Shown here piece by piece: positions 54,501 through 61,447 of a stretch of 64,000 nt of DNA. The notes under the pieces were generated by a model. The model did not search any database and was not told where the DNA came from. It was given only the letters and a program-made list of their open reading frames with translations. A program made the translations under genes and the position numbers. Each line of letters starts with the position of its first letter. The first letter of the stretch is position 1. The DNA is from Gracilimonas mengyeensis (GTDB taxonomy: Bacteria; Bacteroidota; Rhodothermia; Balneolales; Balneolaceae), in the NCBI RefSeq assembly GCF_900182705.1, contig NZ_FXTP01000002.1, positions 477,181-541,180 of the forward strand, written 5' to 3'.

Positions 54501-55175
54501 ACGAAGAACACCGATACATGGTGGAAGCCGGCCCTTAACGAAGTTTACAAGGAATGGGGACAGAAGTTGGAGGATGCGGGGCAGATCAAGACAGCGGCAA
54601 TTGAGGAGCAAGATTTAGCACAAGAAAAGCAACATGAAGAAGCAACGGAGCAAGGATTTGAGCACGATCTTGATGAGCCCATCTATATAGAAAATGCGGG
54701 GATGGTGCTGTTGGGAGCTTTTTTGCCGATGTATTTCTCTCGACTGGAATTTCTGGAAGGGAATAAATTTAGAAGCCCGGAGGCCTTGTATCGAGCCGTT
54801 CACCTGTTGCAATATATGGTGAGCGGGGAGAAAGAACCGAATGAATATGACCTGACGCTGAACAAAATACTGTGCGGGATGGACATCATAGAGCCGGTGC
54901 CGCGAAAGGTGGAATTCAAGAAATCAGAGTTGGAGCTATCGGATAGCTTGCTGGAATCTATGATTGAGCAGTGGAAAATGATCGGGGACACTTCGGTGGT
55001 AGGTTTCCGGGAATCGTTTTTAAAGCGGGAAGGAAAATTGGTGGATCAGGAAGAATCCTGGCAACTGACGGTGGAGGTAAAGGGCTACGATATGCTGCTG
55101 GATCAACTGCCGTGGAGTATTTCGATGGTGATGCACAAGTGGATGCAAAAGAGAATACAGGTGGAGTGGCGATGA
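51558..55175 (+). CDS. eCIS tape-measure protein (Pvc14)
   Basis: A 1205-residue mostly helical protein from a GTG start. The N-terminus (FTKINRLQLDLGTVSLRTFE) is the signature of contractile-injection tape-measure proteins. Two internal segments repeat a block (ALWDVILSYLLQDRGTRFNR near residue 226 and SVWEFVVQFLVEEKGTRFNQ near 420), followed by long helices. The C-terminus (VEVKGYDMLLDQLPWSISMV) is also conserved. Its length sets tube length before it leaves the particle. Its stop overlaps the ATPase start. Confidence 0.92.
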   Translation: MNLNEHKIQENRFEISFVGEESASRSFQSRFSVILKSRLAPMMDRVMDEFHGEGQFTKINRLQLDLGTVSLRTFEHDIEQKLKEELRKQLKKAHADAGIQQQNSAKTAQGRSEAQHKLELLNYYLMSGRLPWWGQSQQKITMEDLFLQMLSSNKTALLKWLRKKGHVSHLRSRLVKQFNEATLLKLVGSLVPAEREFIKDYVRDIRRAHKKKVITKTSEEQLNEALWDVILSYLLQDRGTRFNRKAFLKWNLSKLAGKYRIEYEELVKRLQHSLDQIEVNQKYHSELKDLIKEISYESRDLGKEESHSVQKRSEALIHFIAFMEGRRMEMNEKHASISQLWAVLLKQEKLALVEAVLLYAKSASVRKRLVKGLSEKALSELVEALEPSHAGFILSFLEHAESIREQQHIQTKSRDDFRQSVWEFVVQFLVEEKGTRFNQKEFVRSNLKHLAIKYRVSFEEVLSYFMEIVEQAKTKTKPSASLPELVIALFEENRETSAKKKAVSYTDSVVIAQWDRFEVLKIYLQSGFTEMKKSRRFEVYKELFNQPEMQLQEFLKASLSSPEAMQRLVSDWNTEEFRRFLKESLLPADYKLVWSFWNVLREEMKFAQTLNIAERRIFFGSVIDMLVSARKPSALEIMQAMAGIAVTHFSVEKKVIIRVAERTSGLKSDEIMEQHLPERTAELIALLAAQPAGGAEVVKKLDKQSAIELLQFLAFRLELQSKVYVHGRSLRWEKVMFWVFKHQPKASEQFFKKPIRVSGLIERRRLTAFYRKSLEVAEKKSGQIPAVSRLKELLGSRVEENRQKAKRTELKGSVVEISPQVLFKFLEGDKATELSETELLTLLESLNRSHYKAIRQYLLQQVQNTDRIQSWMERFSDRVLLRLVHVISGTALAQKMRFTQEVLQSWRNTGGKSATVTTKEIRVLQWRIMLGFSEPIHSAGSQWKAAFVRHVLTTIYEGEKLITPKKINRRQQLMLALLRTKTKNTDTWWKPALNEVYKEWGQKLEDAGQIKTAAIEEQDLAQEKQHEEATEQGFEHDLDEPIYIENAGMVLLGAFLPMYFSRLEFLEGNKFRSPEALYRAVHLLQYMVSGEKEPNEYDLTLNKILCGMDIIEPVPRKVEFKKSELELSDSLLESMIEQWKMIGDTSVVGFRESFLKREGKLVDQEESWQLTVEVKGYDMLLDQLPWSISMVMHKWMQKRIQVEWR

Positions 55176-56527
55176 GTACGAATGCAACGAAGCAAAATGC
55201 GGCGACGATCCAAAAAGAACTGGACTGGTTTAATGCGGTGTTAGAGGCCCGTTTCCAGATTTATTTTGAGCAGGAGGGGCCACATGAAAGCATTTTTGAA
55301 TTGGAGCCGCCAACGGTGGAGGAAGACTCTTCGATGTATGCCGACCTGATTCGGCACTATAGCATGCAGGTGCCGGAAAGGCTGGTGATGCTGCTGGCCC
55401 TGATCCCCCATATTTATCCACAAATGCTAGACATCTTTTTCACTAAAAATTCCAAGTTTGACCGTGGGTTTTCAGAGTTTGGAGGGATTAAGGGAAACAG
55501 TCATGGCGGTTTTATTCCCACAGGAGAAACCGCTTTATTTTTACTGGCGGGGAATAACCTGGAGCTTCGGTTTCATTACCTGCAGCTGTTTGATAAAGAG
55601 CATTTCTTTTTTAAACACAACATCCTGCGGCTGGAGCATGCAGAAAAAAAAGAGCCGTTTTTAAGCGGTACGCTGCTGCTTTCGGATGAATATGTGTCGT
55701 ATTTTACGCGTGCCAGATCCCATAGTCCCGAGTATCATACCGACTTCCCGGCTAAGAAAATCACTACCGATCTTGAATGGGATGAGCTGGTGCTGGATCC
55801 AAAAGTAAAAGAAGAGCTGGAAGATGTGCGGGCCTGGCTTAATCACAAGGATACCATGCTGTATACATGGGGCATGGCCAAAAACCTGAAGCCTGGGTAT
55901 AAGTGTTTATTCTATGGTCCATCGGGGACGGGTAAGACGCTGGCAGCTTCTCTTTTGGGGAAAGTTACAGGTCTGGAAGTGTACCGCGTGGATTTATCCA
56001 TGATTGTATCGAAATACATCGGAGAAACGGAGAAAAACCTGGCCGGAGTGTTTGACCAAGCCGAGCACAAAAACTGGATTTTGTTTTTTGATGAGGCCGA
56101 TGCCCTGTTTGGCCGGCGTACCCAAACCAAAAGCTCCAACGACCGCTATGCCAACCAGGAAGTGGCGTACCTGCTGCAGCGGATTGAGGATTTCCAGGGG
56201 GTGGTTATTCTGGCAACCAATCTTAAAAACAACATCGATGATGCCTTTGCCCGTCGATTTCAGTCGCTGATTCATTTTCCTGTGCCAAGCGCAGAAGAGC
56301 GATATCGAATTTGGAAGAACCTGCTTTCCAATGGGGTGCCGGTGGCTCCAGAAATTGATATAGATCAAATCGCCGAGAAACACGAGATTGCGGGGGGTAC
56401 CATTATCAACGTGCTCCGGTACAGTGCGCTGCAGGCGTTGAAAAAAGAACACAGCCAGATTGAAGAGGAAGATCTGCTGAAAGGCATCCGCCGCGAACAT
56501 AATAAAAAGGGGAAGACGGTATTATGA
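55172..56527 (+). CDS. eCIS AAA+ ATPase (Pvc15)
   Basis: A 451-residue protein. Residues 1-215 are the Pvc15-specific N-terminal domain; then comes the AAA+ core with Walker A GPSGTGKT (249-256), Walker B ILFFDEADALFG (D307, E308), sensor ATNLKNNIDDAF and arginine finger ARRFQ. Pvc15 is thought to remodel particle components or load cargo. The ATG at 55172 overlaps the Pvc14 TGA and is used rather than an open frame extending 200 bp further upstream, which would be inside Pvc14. The gene after it overlaps by 4 bp. Confidence 0.95.
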   Translation: MSTNATKQNAATIQKELDWFNAVLEARFQIYFEQEGPHESIFELEPPTVEEDSSMYADLIRHYSMQVPERLVMLLALIPHIYPQMLDIFFTKNSKFDRGFSEFGGIKGNSHGGFIPTGETALFLLAGNNLELRFHYLQLFDKEHFFFKHNILRLEHAEKKEPFLSGTLLLSDEYVSYFTRARSHSPEYHTDFPAKKITTDLEWDELVLDPKVKEELEDVRAWLNHKDTMLYTWGMAKNLKPGYKCLFYGPSGTGKTLAASLLGKVTGLEVYRVDLSMIVSKYIGETEKNLAGVFDQAEHKNWILFFDEADALFGRRTQTKSSNDRYANQEVAYLLQRIEDFQGVVILATNLKNNIDDAFARRFQSLIHFPVPSAEERYRIWKNLLSNGVPVAPEIDIDQIAEKHEIAGGTIINVLRYSALQALKKEHSQIEEEDLLKGIRREHNKKGKTVL

Positions 56528-58206
56528 ATTTTAGAATGACGAATAGGGTACAAGCCATAGGCGGTATAATCATCTTGATGTTTTTATTGGTTGGAGCGAC
56601 TCAAAAAGTAGAAGCTCAAACTCCCGATTCCACGGCAGCCGATTCGCTTTCGCATGCTCTGCGCAGCCAGAAATATTCGGGTTTGGGACCGGTTACTGAG
56701 CAGGATTGGGGAGATTATCAGGGTATCGCTGATTCGGTAGCGCCGCTGGGTGATTTTATTCTAAAGGATTCGGTGGAGGTTTTTGGCTGGCATCCCTACT
56801 GGAGCGGTACGGCGTACAAGAACTACGATTTCTCAATGCTGTCTACCATCGCCTATTTTTCTTATGAGTTGAATCCTAAGACCGGGGGCTATAAAACCAT
56901 TCACGACTGGAAAACCACGGCACTTATTGACAGTGCACGGGCAGAAAATCCCAATATTAAAATTTTGCTCACGGTCACCAACTTCGGTAAAAAGAACAAC
57001 CGTGAATTCCTTGGAGTGATCAGAGGACAAGGGGCACGAAAGCAGAATCTGATCGATAGCTTGCAAGTGTTACTTAAGCTTCGCAAAGCCGATGGGGTAG
57101 TTCTTGATTTTGAGGATGTCGGCAGGCTGGAAAAAAAATCTCTGACCGATTTTGTAAAGGAACTCAGTACAGCTCTGAAACCAAATAAATATTTGGTCTC
57201 AATGACCTTGCCGGCTTATGATCCCCATGAGATTTACGATGTGAAAGAGCTGACGCCATTTGTAGATCGCTTCATTATCATGACGTATGGCTACTATTAT
57301 TCCGGCAGTAAAAAGGCGGGCCCGGTTTCTCCGCTGGTGCCATCCAATACCTGGGGACAGGGAAGTGTGGAGCAATCGTTGCAGGATTATGCCAAGCTGG
57401 GATTGCCACCGTCCAAGACGCTGGTGGGGGTGCCGTATTACGGCGAGATGTGGGAAACGCATTCGGCTGACGTGCCGGCCGATGTAAAACGGTTTCGGGG
57501 CACCCGAACCTACAAACAAATCAGAAATGCCTTCCCCTATCAGCCCAAATTTGATCAGGATAGCTATAGCGCCTATTTTAACTACACTCGTCAGGATAAC
57601 GGTGAACACCGGCAGCTTTGGTTTGAGGATGAACGCTCGCTGGCGCCTTTGTACGACCGGGTGAATCAGGGCAATTACCGGGGAGTGGGACTCTGGGCTC
57701 TGGGGGATGATGACGGCTACCAGGATCTATGGGAATTACTTGCCGATAAATTTGGAGTGGAGGGGAAAATAGATACGACCAAAATAGATGAAACGGAAGA
57801 TGAAATAGTGGATGCCGCCCATAAGATAGAAAAAGATGCGGAAAAGGCAGTTGGCTACCTGGGTGAATGGGTGAACGATGCCAAAGCCTGGCTGGGCATC
57901 AAATCAAACCTGGAGACTCCAATTGTTTTCCTGGTGCTGGTAGCTTTGACCATTTTGTTATTTCCTGTAGTGTTTTTTGTGGTGAAACTGAAGGAGCTGA
58001 TCAAAGAACACTCCGTGGCTTTATACTTTGTAGTAAGCCTGATTTTACTGCTGAGCATTATTTTTGATAAGGATATTCTGGTGGAAAGCCCACAACGCAT
58101 TCCAGCTATGGATATGGTATTGCTGCTTATAGCCACAGCTACCCTTGGCGTTTTGGTAGCTAATCTGTTGCATCACCTGGTATTTAATAAGAAGGATTTG
58201 CCGTAG
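56524..58206 (+). CDS. GH18-family glycosidase-like protein with C-terminal membrane anchor, coupled to the eCIS ATPase
   Basis: A 560-residue protein with an N-terminal signal (MNRVQAIGG-like, ending VEAQ), a GH18 barrel, and three C-terminal membrane segments (about 460-485, 492-510, 524-548). VFGWHPYWSGTAYKNYDFSM opens the barrel; DGVVLDFE (D190, D195, E197) is the complete DGxxxDxE catalytic motif with the acid Glu; RFIIMTYGYYY supplies the Tyr block. The start overlaps the Pvc15 stop by ATGA, so it belongs to the same operon. The barrel would face the periplasm and might cut peptidoglycan or glycan to assemble or free particles, which is inference. Confidence 0.85.
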   Translation: MNFRMTNRVQAIGGIIILMFLLVGATQKVEAQTPDSTAADSLSHALRSQKYSGLGPVTEQDWGDYQGIADSVAPLGDFILKDSVEVFGWHPYWSGTAYKNYDFSMLSTIAYFSYELNPKTGGYKTIHDWKTTALIDSARAENPNIKILLTVTNFGKKNNREFLGVIRGQGARKQNLIDSLQVLLKLRKADGVVLDFEDVGRLEKKSLTDFVKELSTALKPNKYLVSMTLPAYDPHEIYDVKELTPFVDRFIIMTYGYYYSGSKKAGPVSPLVPSNTWGQGSVEQSLQDYAKLGLPPSKTLVGVPYYGEMWETHSADVPADVKRFRGTRTYKQIRNAFPYQPKFDQDSYSAYFNYTRQDNGEHRQLWFEDERSLAPLYDRVNQGNYRGVGLWALGDDDGYQDLWELLADKFGVEGKIDTTKIDETEDEIVDAAHKIEKDAEKAVGYLGEWVNDAKAWLGIKSNLETPIVFLVLVALTILLFPVVFFVVKLKELIKEHSVALYFVVSLILLLSIIFDKDILVESPQRIPAMDMVLLLIATATLGVLVANLLHHLVFNKKDLP

Positions 58207-58245
58207 GCGGGATAAGCTTGGGGTTTTATTTATTTCGGTAATTTT

Positions 58246-58308
58246 CAGCTATCAGCTATCAGCTATCAGCTATCAGCTATCAGCTATCAGCTATCAGCTA
58301 TTAGCTAT
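58246..58308. repeat. Heptamer tandem array (CAGCTAT), nine units
   Basis: Eight perfect CAGCTAT units from 58246 to 58301 and a ninth with C to T. AGCT is palindromic, so the array can also fold. Slippage-prone. Confidence 0.95.
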
Positions 58309-58358
58309 TAGGTGACTGGTTCAAGCGCCCCGCTTGGACCAATGGGGGCAACTAAAAC

Positions 58359-58393
58359 ACCACCCAAGCGAGACGCTTACGGTAGGGGTGGTT
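58359..58393. repeat. Nested hairpin with ACCACCC/GGGTGGT and AAGCG/CGCTT arms
   Basis: An outer pair ACCACCC and GGGTGGT encloses an inner AAGCG-AGA-CGCTT hairpin. It is preceded by AAGCG-CCCC-GCTT at about 58323. It may act as a bidirectional terminator but lacks a T run. Confidence 0.55.
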
Positions 58394-58516
58394 AGGGTAG
58401 TTTGATCAGGATTATTAATTAAACACCTTCGTTATCACAAAGTGATGTCTTGTACAGGTTAATAAATATGTTATTGCTGTAGAAGGTTGATAATTCAGTG
58501 ACTATTGATTCTGGCA

Positions 58517-58606
58517 GTCCCCGAATGGGGACGAAATATAATAGCCCCGGGTAAGCCTGTTTGGGCTTCCCCCGCTTGCGGGGAGCAGAACAGGCGCAGC
58601 CCGGGG
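58517..58606. repeat. Hairpin plus triple-nested palindrome
   Basis: First GTCCCC-GAAT-GGGGAC (58517-58532). Then three nested stems share one axis: CCCCGGG 58545-58551 with CCCGGGG 58600-58606; GCCTGTT 58555-58561 with AACAGGC 58589-58595; CCCCGC 58570-58575 with GCGGGG 58578-58583. This is an ordered, GC-rich fold in a GC-moderate genome. Confidence 0.8.
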
Positions 58607-58820
58607 TTCAATGAAGAAGAAAAGCCCAGCTTCGCCCCGAAAATGTGTGGGATTGTGTTGCCTGACGAAGCTTTGGCAACTCACTTCCCAATACCCATGC
58701 TTGCCCAACTCTCGGCAGGTTGTCATACTTCAACATTTACAAAATTTGTTTTTCATCCTGATCATCCAGAAAAATCCTGTAAATCCCGGTTCAAATATCG
58801 ATAGTTACAAACGCCCGAAA

Positions 58821-60161
58821 TCAAATTAACCCGCGCGATTTCAGCTCCAGGTATTTGTTGATGGCATTTACCGAAAGCTCTTTGGGAGGCGTCAGTATAG
58901 TTTGAATGCCCCGTTGGTTCAACGCCCGAACAATTTGTCGCTTTTCAAAGCTGAATTTTTCGGCGATGGTTTGGGTATAAATTTCGCCAAGCGTTTCAGG
59001 CTTTTTCTCGATCAGGCGTGTCATTTCGGTGTTTTCGAAGAAGATGGTGACCAGCAGGTGCCGGTTGGCAATTTGCTGCAGGTAGGGCAGCTGTCGTTCC
59101 ATGGCCGAAAAAGTTTCGAAGTTGGTGTACAAAAGTACCAGGCTGCGTTGATTCACGTGCTTGCGCAGAGCTATAAGCATGCGCTCAAAATCAGATTCCA
59201 GGAAGTTGGTCTGCAGGTTATAGAGGCGCTCCTGAATTCGCCGGATGTGCGTGCGGCGCTTTTGAGGTTTTACCACACCGGCATTCTCATTCGAAAACGT
59301 GATGAGTCCGGCTTTGTCGTCTTTCAATAAGGCGATATTGGAAATCACCAGGCTGGTGTTGATGGCGTAATCCAGCAGGTGCAGCCCGTCAAAAGGCATT
59401 TTCATCACCCGGCCGGTATCAATGATGTTGATGATATTTTGCGAACGCTCGTCCTGGTACTGGTTTACCATTAGCTCGTTGGCGCGGGCGGTGGCTTTCC
59501 AGTTTATAGAGCGCACATCATCCCCGCGCACGTATTCCTTAATCTGATCGAATTCCATGGTGTGGCCCAACCGGCGTATTTTTTTGATGCCTGCATCAGT
59601 AAGGCGGTTGGAAATGACATACATCTCAAATTTACGCATCTGAATAAAGGAGGGATACACCGGCACGGTTTCAGAAGCCGGGATAGTTACACTTCTTCTT
59701 ACAAAACCCAAAGCTGTTTGCAGAAACACATTGATGTCTCCAAAGTCGTATTCCCCGCGCTGGGTGGGGCGTAGTTCATAACGGAATTCCTGTTCCTGAT
59801 TAGGAGGAAGTGAAGTAGAAATGCTAAAATCACGCAGCTGAAATTGGTGAGGCACTTCATCAATTATTTCAACCTTCACGGTGAAATTCAGGGAGCTGTT
59901 AATCTGAAGTCGAATTGGATTTTCATCTCCATTGGAAAGCCGTTGCGGGGTGACACGCTGCCCCGAAAGTGGATTTTTACGACTGTATAAAATGAGCGCA
60001 TCAACCCCAAAAAACACGATAAATCCATAAAAAATAATTTCCCCAATAGGCCCTACCACCGGCACGAAGTATCCAATTACAAAAACCAATACAATGCCAG
60101 CCAGCACCTGGAAAAACCGGTTGCTGAGATGCAGTTGTTTAAAAATGGTGATGGGGTTCAT
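58821..60161 (-). CDS. DUF58-domain protein
   Basis: A 446-residue protein with two N-terminal membrane segments (about residues 15-55) and the DUF58 domain (GDDVRSINWKATARANELMV; INIIDTGRVMKMPF), which is a von Willebrand-like fold. DUF58 proteins regularly occur with MoxR ATPases and are thought to be their membrane-bound partners in assembling or activating envelope proteins. The MoxR gene is directly upstream on this strand, separated by 284 bp of repeats. Confidence 0.9.
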   Translation of the reverse strand: MNPITIFKQLHLSNRFFQVLAGIVLVFVIGYFVPVVGPIGEIIFYGFIVFFGVDALILYSRKNPLSGQRVTPQRLSNGDENPIRLQINSSLNFTVKVEIIDEVPHQFQLRDFSISTSLPPNQEQEFRYELRPTQRGEYDFGDINVFLQTALGFVRRSVTIPASETVPVYPSFIQMRKFEMYVISNRLTDAGIKKIRRLGHTMEFDQIKEYVRGDDVRSINWKATARANELMVNQYQDERSQNIINIIDTGRVMKMPFDGLHLLDYAINTSLVISNIALLKDDKAGLITFSNENAGVVKPQKRRTHIRRIQERLYNLQTNFLESDFERMLIALRKHVNQRSLVLLYTNFETFSAMERQLPYLQQIANRHLLVTIFFENTEMTRLIEKKPETLGEIYTQTIAEKFSFEKRQIVRALNQRGIQTILTPPKELSVNAINKYLELKSRGLI

Positions 60162-60238
60162 TCTGTCTTTATTTCAATTACGAAGAGTGAAAAGTCTTCC
60201 CTTGAGGCTCCGAGTAGTCGGAGGGATTTAGCCGGGAT

Positions 60239-60308
60239 GGGTGTTGGCGCCAAGGGAAAGAACATCATAATTTGTTGTTTAACTTTTATCCTTTGGCACT
60301 AACACCCT
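60239..60308. repeat. Inverted repeat between MoxR and DUF58 genes
   Basis: GGGTGTTGGCGCCAAGGG at 60239-60256 pairs imperfectly with CCTTTGGCACTAACACCC near 60291-60308. CCTCCCTCAAGGGAGG follows near 60340. Together these palindromes separate two genes that are otherwise expected to be one operon. Confidence 0.5.
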
Positions 60309-60445
60309 CCGCCGGTTTTGGCAAGCCAAAACTAAGGCACCTCCCTCAAGGGAGGACTTTCCTATTCCAGCATAAAATCCTTAATAATTTATTTGAGTTT
60401 GCACCCACTAAGGGGGGCAGCTGTTCGTCATACTATCAAAATCTA

Positions 60446-61447
60446 TCACCTCGGCACCTCCACCTTCTCTAAAATTGTTTGAATCACCTGGTCGGGTTTC
60501 ATGCCTTCCATTTCCTTTTCCGGGGTGAGGGTGATGCGGTGACGCAGTACGGGGTTGATGACTTCCTTCACATCCTCCGGGGTGATGAAATCACGTCCCT
60601 GCATAGCTGCATAAGCCTGTGAGGCACGCATCACAAACACCGAAGCCCGCGGGGAAGCCCCAATGGAAACCGAAGCGCTGTTGCGGGTGTTCTGGATAAT
60701 TTTGGCGATGTATTCCATCACTTCCGGCGCCACGTGAATGGAAGAAACCGTCTCGCGCTGGGTAGCGATTTCTTCTGCCGAAACCACTTTGTTTAGCTGA
60801 CTGATATCCAGCTTATTCTTCCGCGAGTAACTGCCTTCGATGATTTTAATTTCTTCCTCCAGCGAAGGATAAGGCACATCAATGCGAAACAGGAAGCGGT
60901 CGAGTTGGGCCTCGGGCAGGCGGTAAGTGCCTTCGTGTTCAATAGGGTTTTGCGTAGCTACTACCATGAACGGGGCGTCCATCGGGTAGGTATGGCCATC
61001 AACGGTCACTTGCCGTTCCTCCATCACCTCAAACAGGGCCGCCTGCGTTTTAGCCGGCGAGCGGTTGATCTCATCAATCAGCACCAAATTGGAAAAAACC
61101 GGACCTTGCTTGAATTCAAAATCGGTGGTTTTGGGATTGAAAACAGAGGTGCCAATTACATCGGCCGGCATTAAATCCGGGGTGAACTGGATGCGGGAGA
61201 AGCCGGAATCGATGGTTTGGGCCAGCAGTTTCGTGGTCAGTGTTTTGGCTACACCGGGCACGCCTTCGATCAGCACGTGGCCATCGGCCAGTAAGGCAGC
61301 AATTAACAAATCCACCAGGTTCTTCTGCCCGATGATAATTTTGCCAATTTCCCCCCGGATTTTATCCACCATTTGTTCCACGCCGGAGAGATCAATACGG
61401 TTTTCAAAAGGGCGGAAGGTCTCGGAATGTTGTTCTTCAGTGCTCAT
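60446..61447 (-). CDS. MoxR-family AAA ATPase
   Basis: A 333-residue ATPase: Walker A GVPGVAKT, Walker B VLIDEINRSPAKTQ, sensor VATQNPIEHEGTYRLPEAQL, and ASPRASVFVMRASQAYA near the end. MoxR ATPases act as chaperones for the maturation of enzyme or membrane complexes, often with DUF58 and DUF4129 proteins. Its start overlaps the DUF4350 stop by ATGA (61444-61447), so the two are coupled. Confidence 0.94.
   Translation of the reverse strand: MSTEEQHSETFRPFENRIDLSGVEQMVDKIRGEIGKIIIGQKNLVDLLIAALLADGHVLIEGVPGVAKTLTTKLLAQTIDSGFSRIQFTPDLMPADVIGTSVFNPKTTDFEFKQGPVFSNLVLIDEINRSPAKTQAALFEVMEERQVTVDGHTYPMDAPFMVVATQNPIEHEGTYRLPEAQLDRFLFRIDVPYPSLEEEIKIIEGSYSRKNKLDISQLNKVVSAEEIATQRETVSSIHVAPEVMEYIAKIIQNTRNSASVSIGASPRASVFVMRASQAYAAMQGRDFITPEDVKEVINPVLRHRITLTPEKEMEGMKPDQVIQTILEKVEVPR

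Larger units (their letters stand above)
58207..58820. other. Repeat-rich border between eCIS locus and the MoxR cluster
   Basis: 614 bp without a convincing gene, between convergent transcripts. It holds a heptamer array, two nested hairpin systems (58359-58393 and 58517-58606) and a copy of the AATCC repeat family near 58745-58800. Terminators for both neighbours are probably hidden in these hairpins. Confidence 0.7.

Noticed and set aside
54971..55171. Longer N-terminus of the eCIS ATPase
   Set aside because: The upstream in-frame stretch lies inside the tape-measure gene; the ATG overlapping its stop gives the normal protein.
35413..58206. Prophage or type VI secretion system
   Set aside because: Sheath, tube, spike and baseplate genes occur with Pvc14, Pvc15 and Pvc16-type genes, but there are no capsid, terminase, portal, lysis or integrase genes and no TssJ/L/M genes.
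58246..58308. CRISPR or iteron origin
   Set aside because: Seven-bp units without spacers and no replication gene nearby; simple tandem expansion is the better explanation.
58505..58829. Small plus-strand genes in the border region
   Set aside because: The frames run through nested palindromes and repeat copies and have no coding character.
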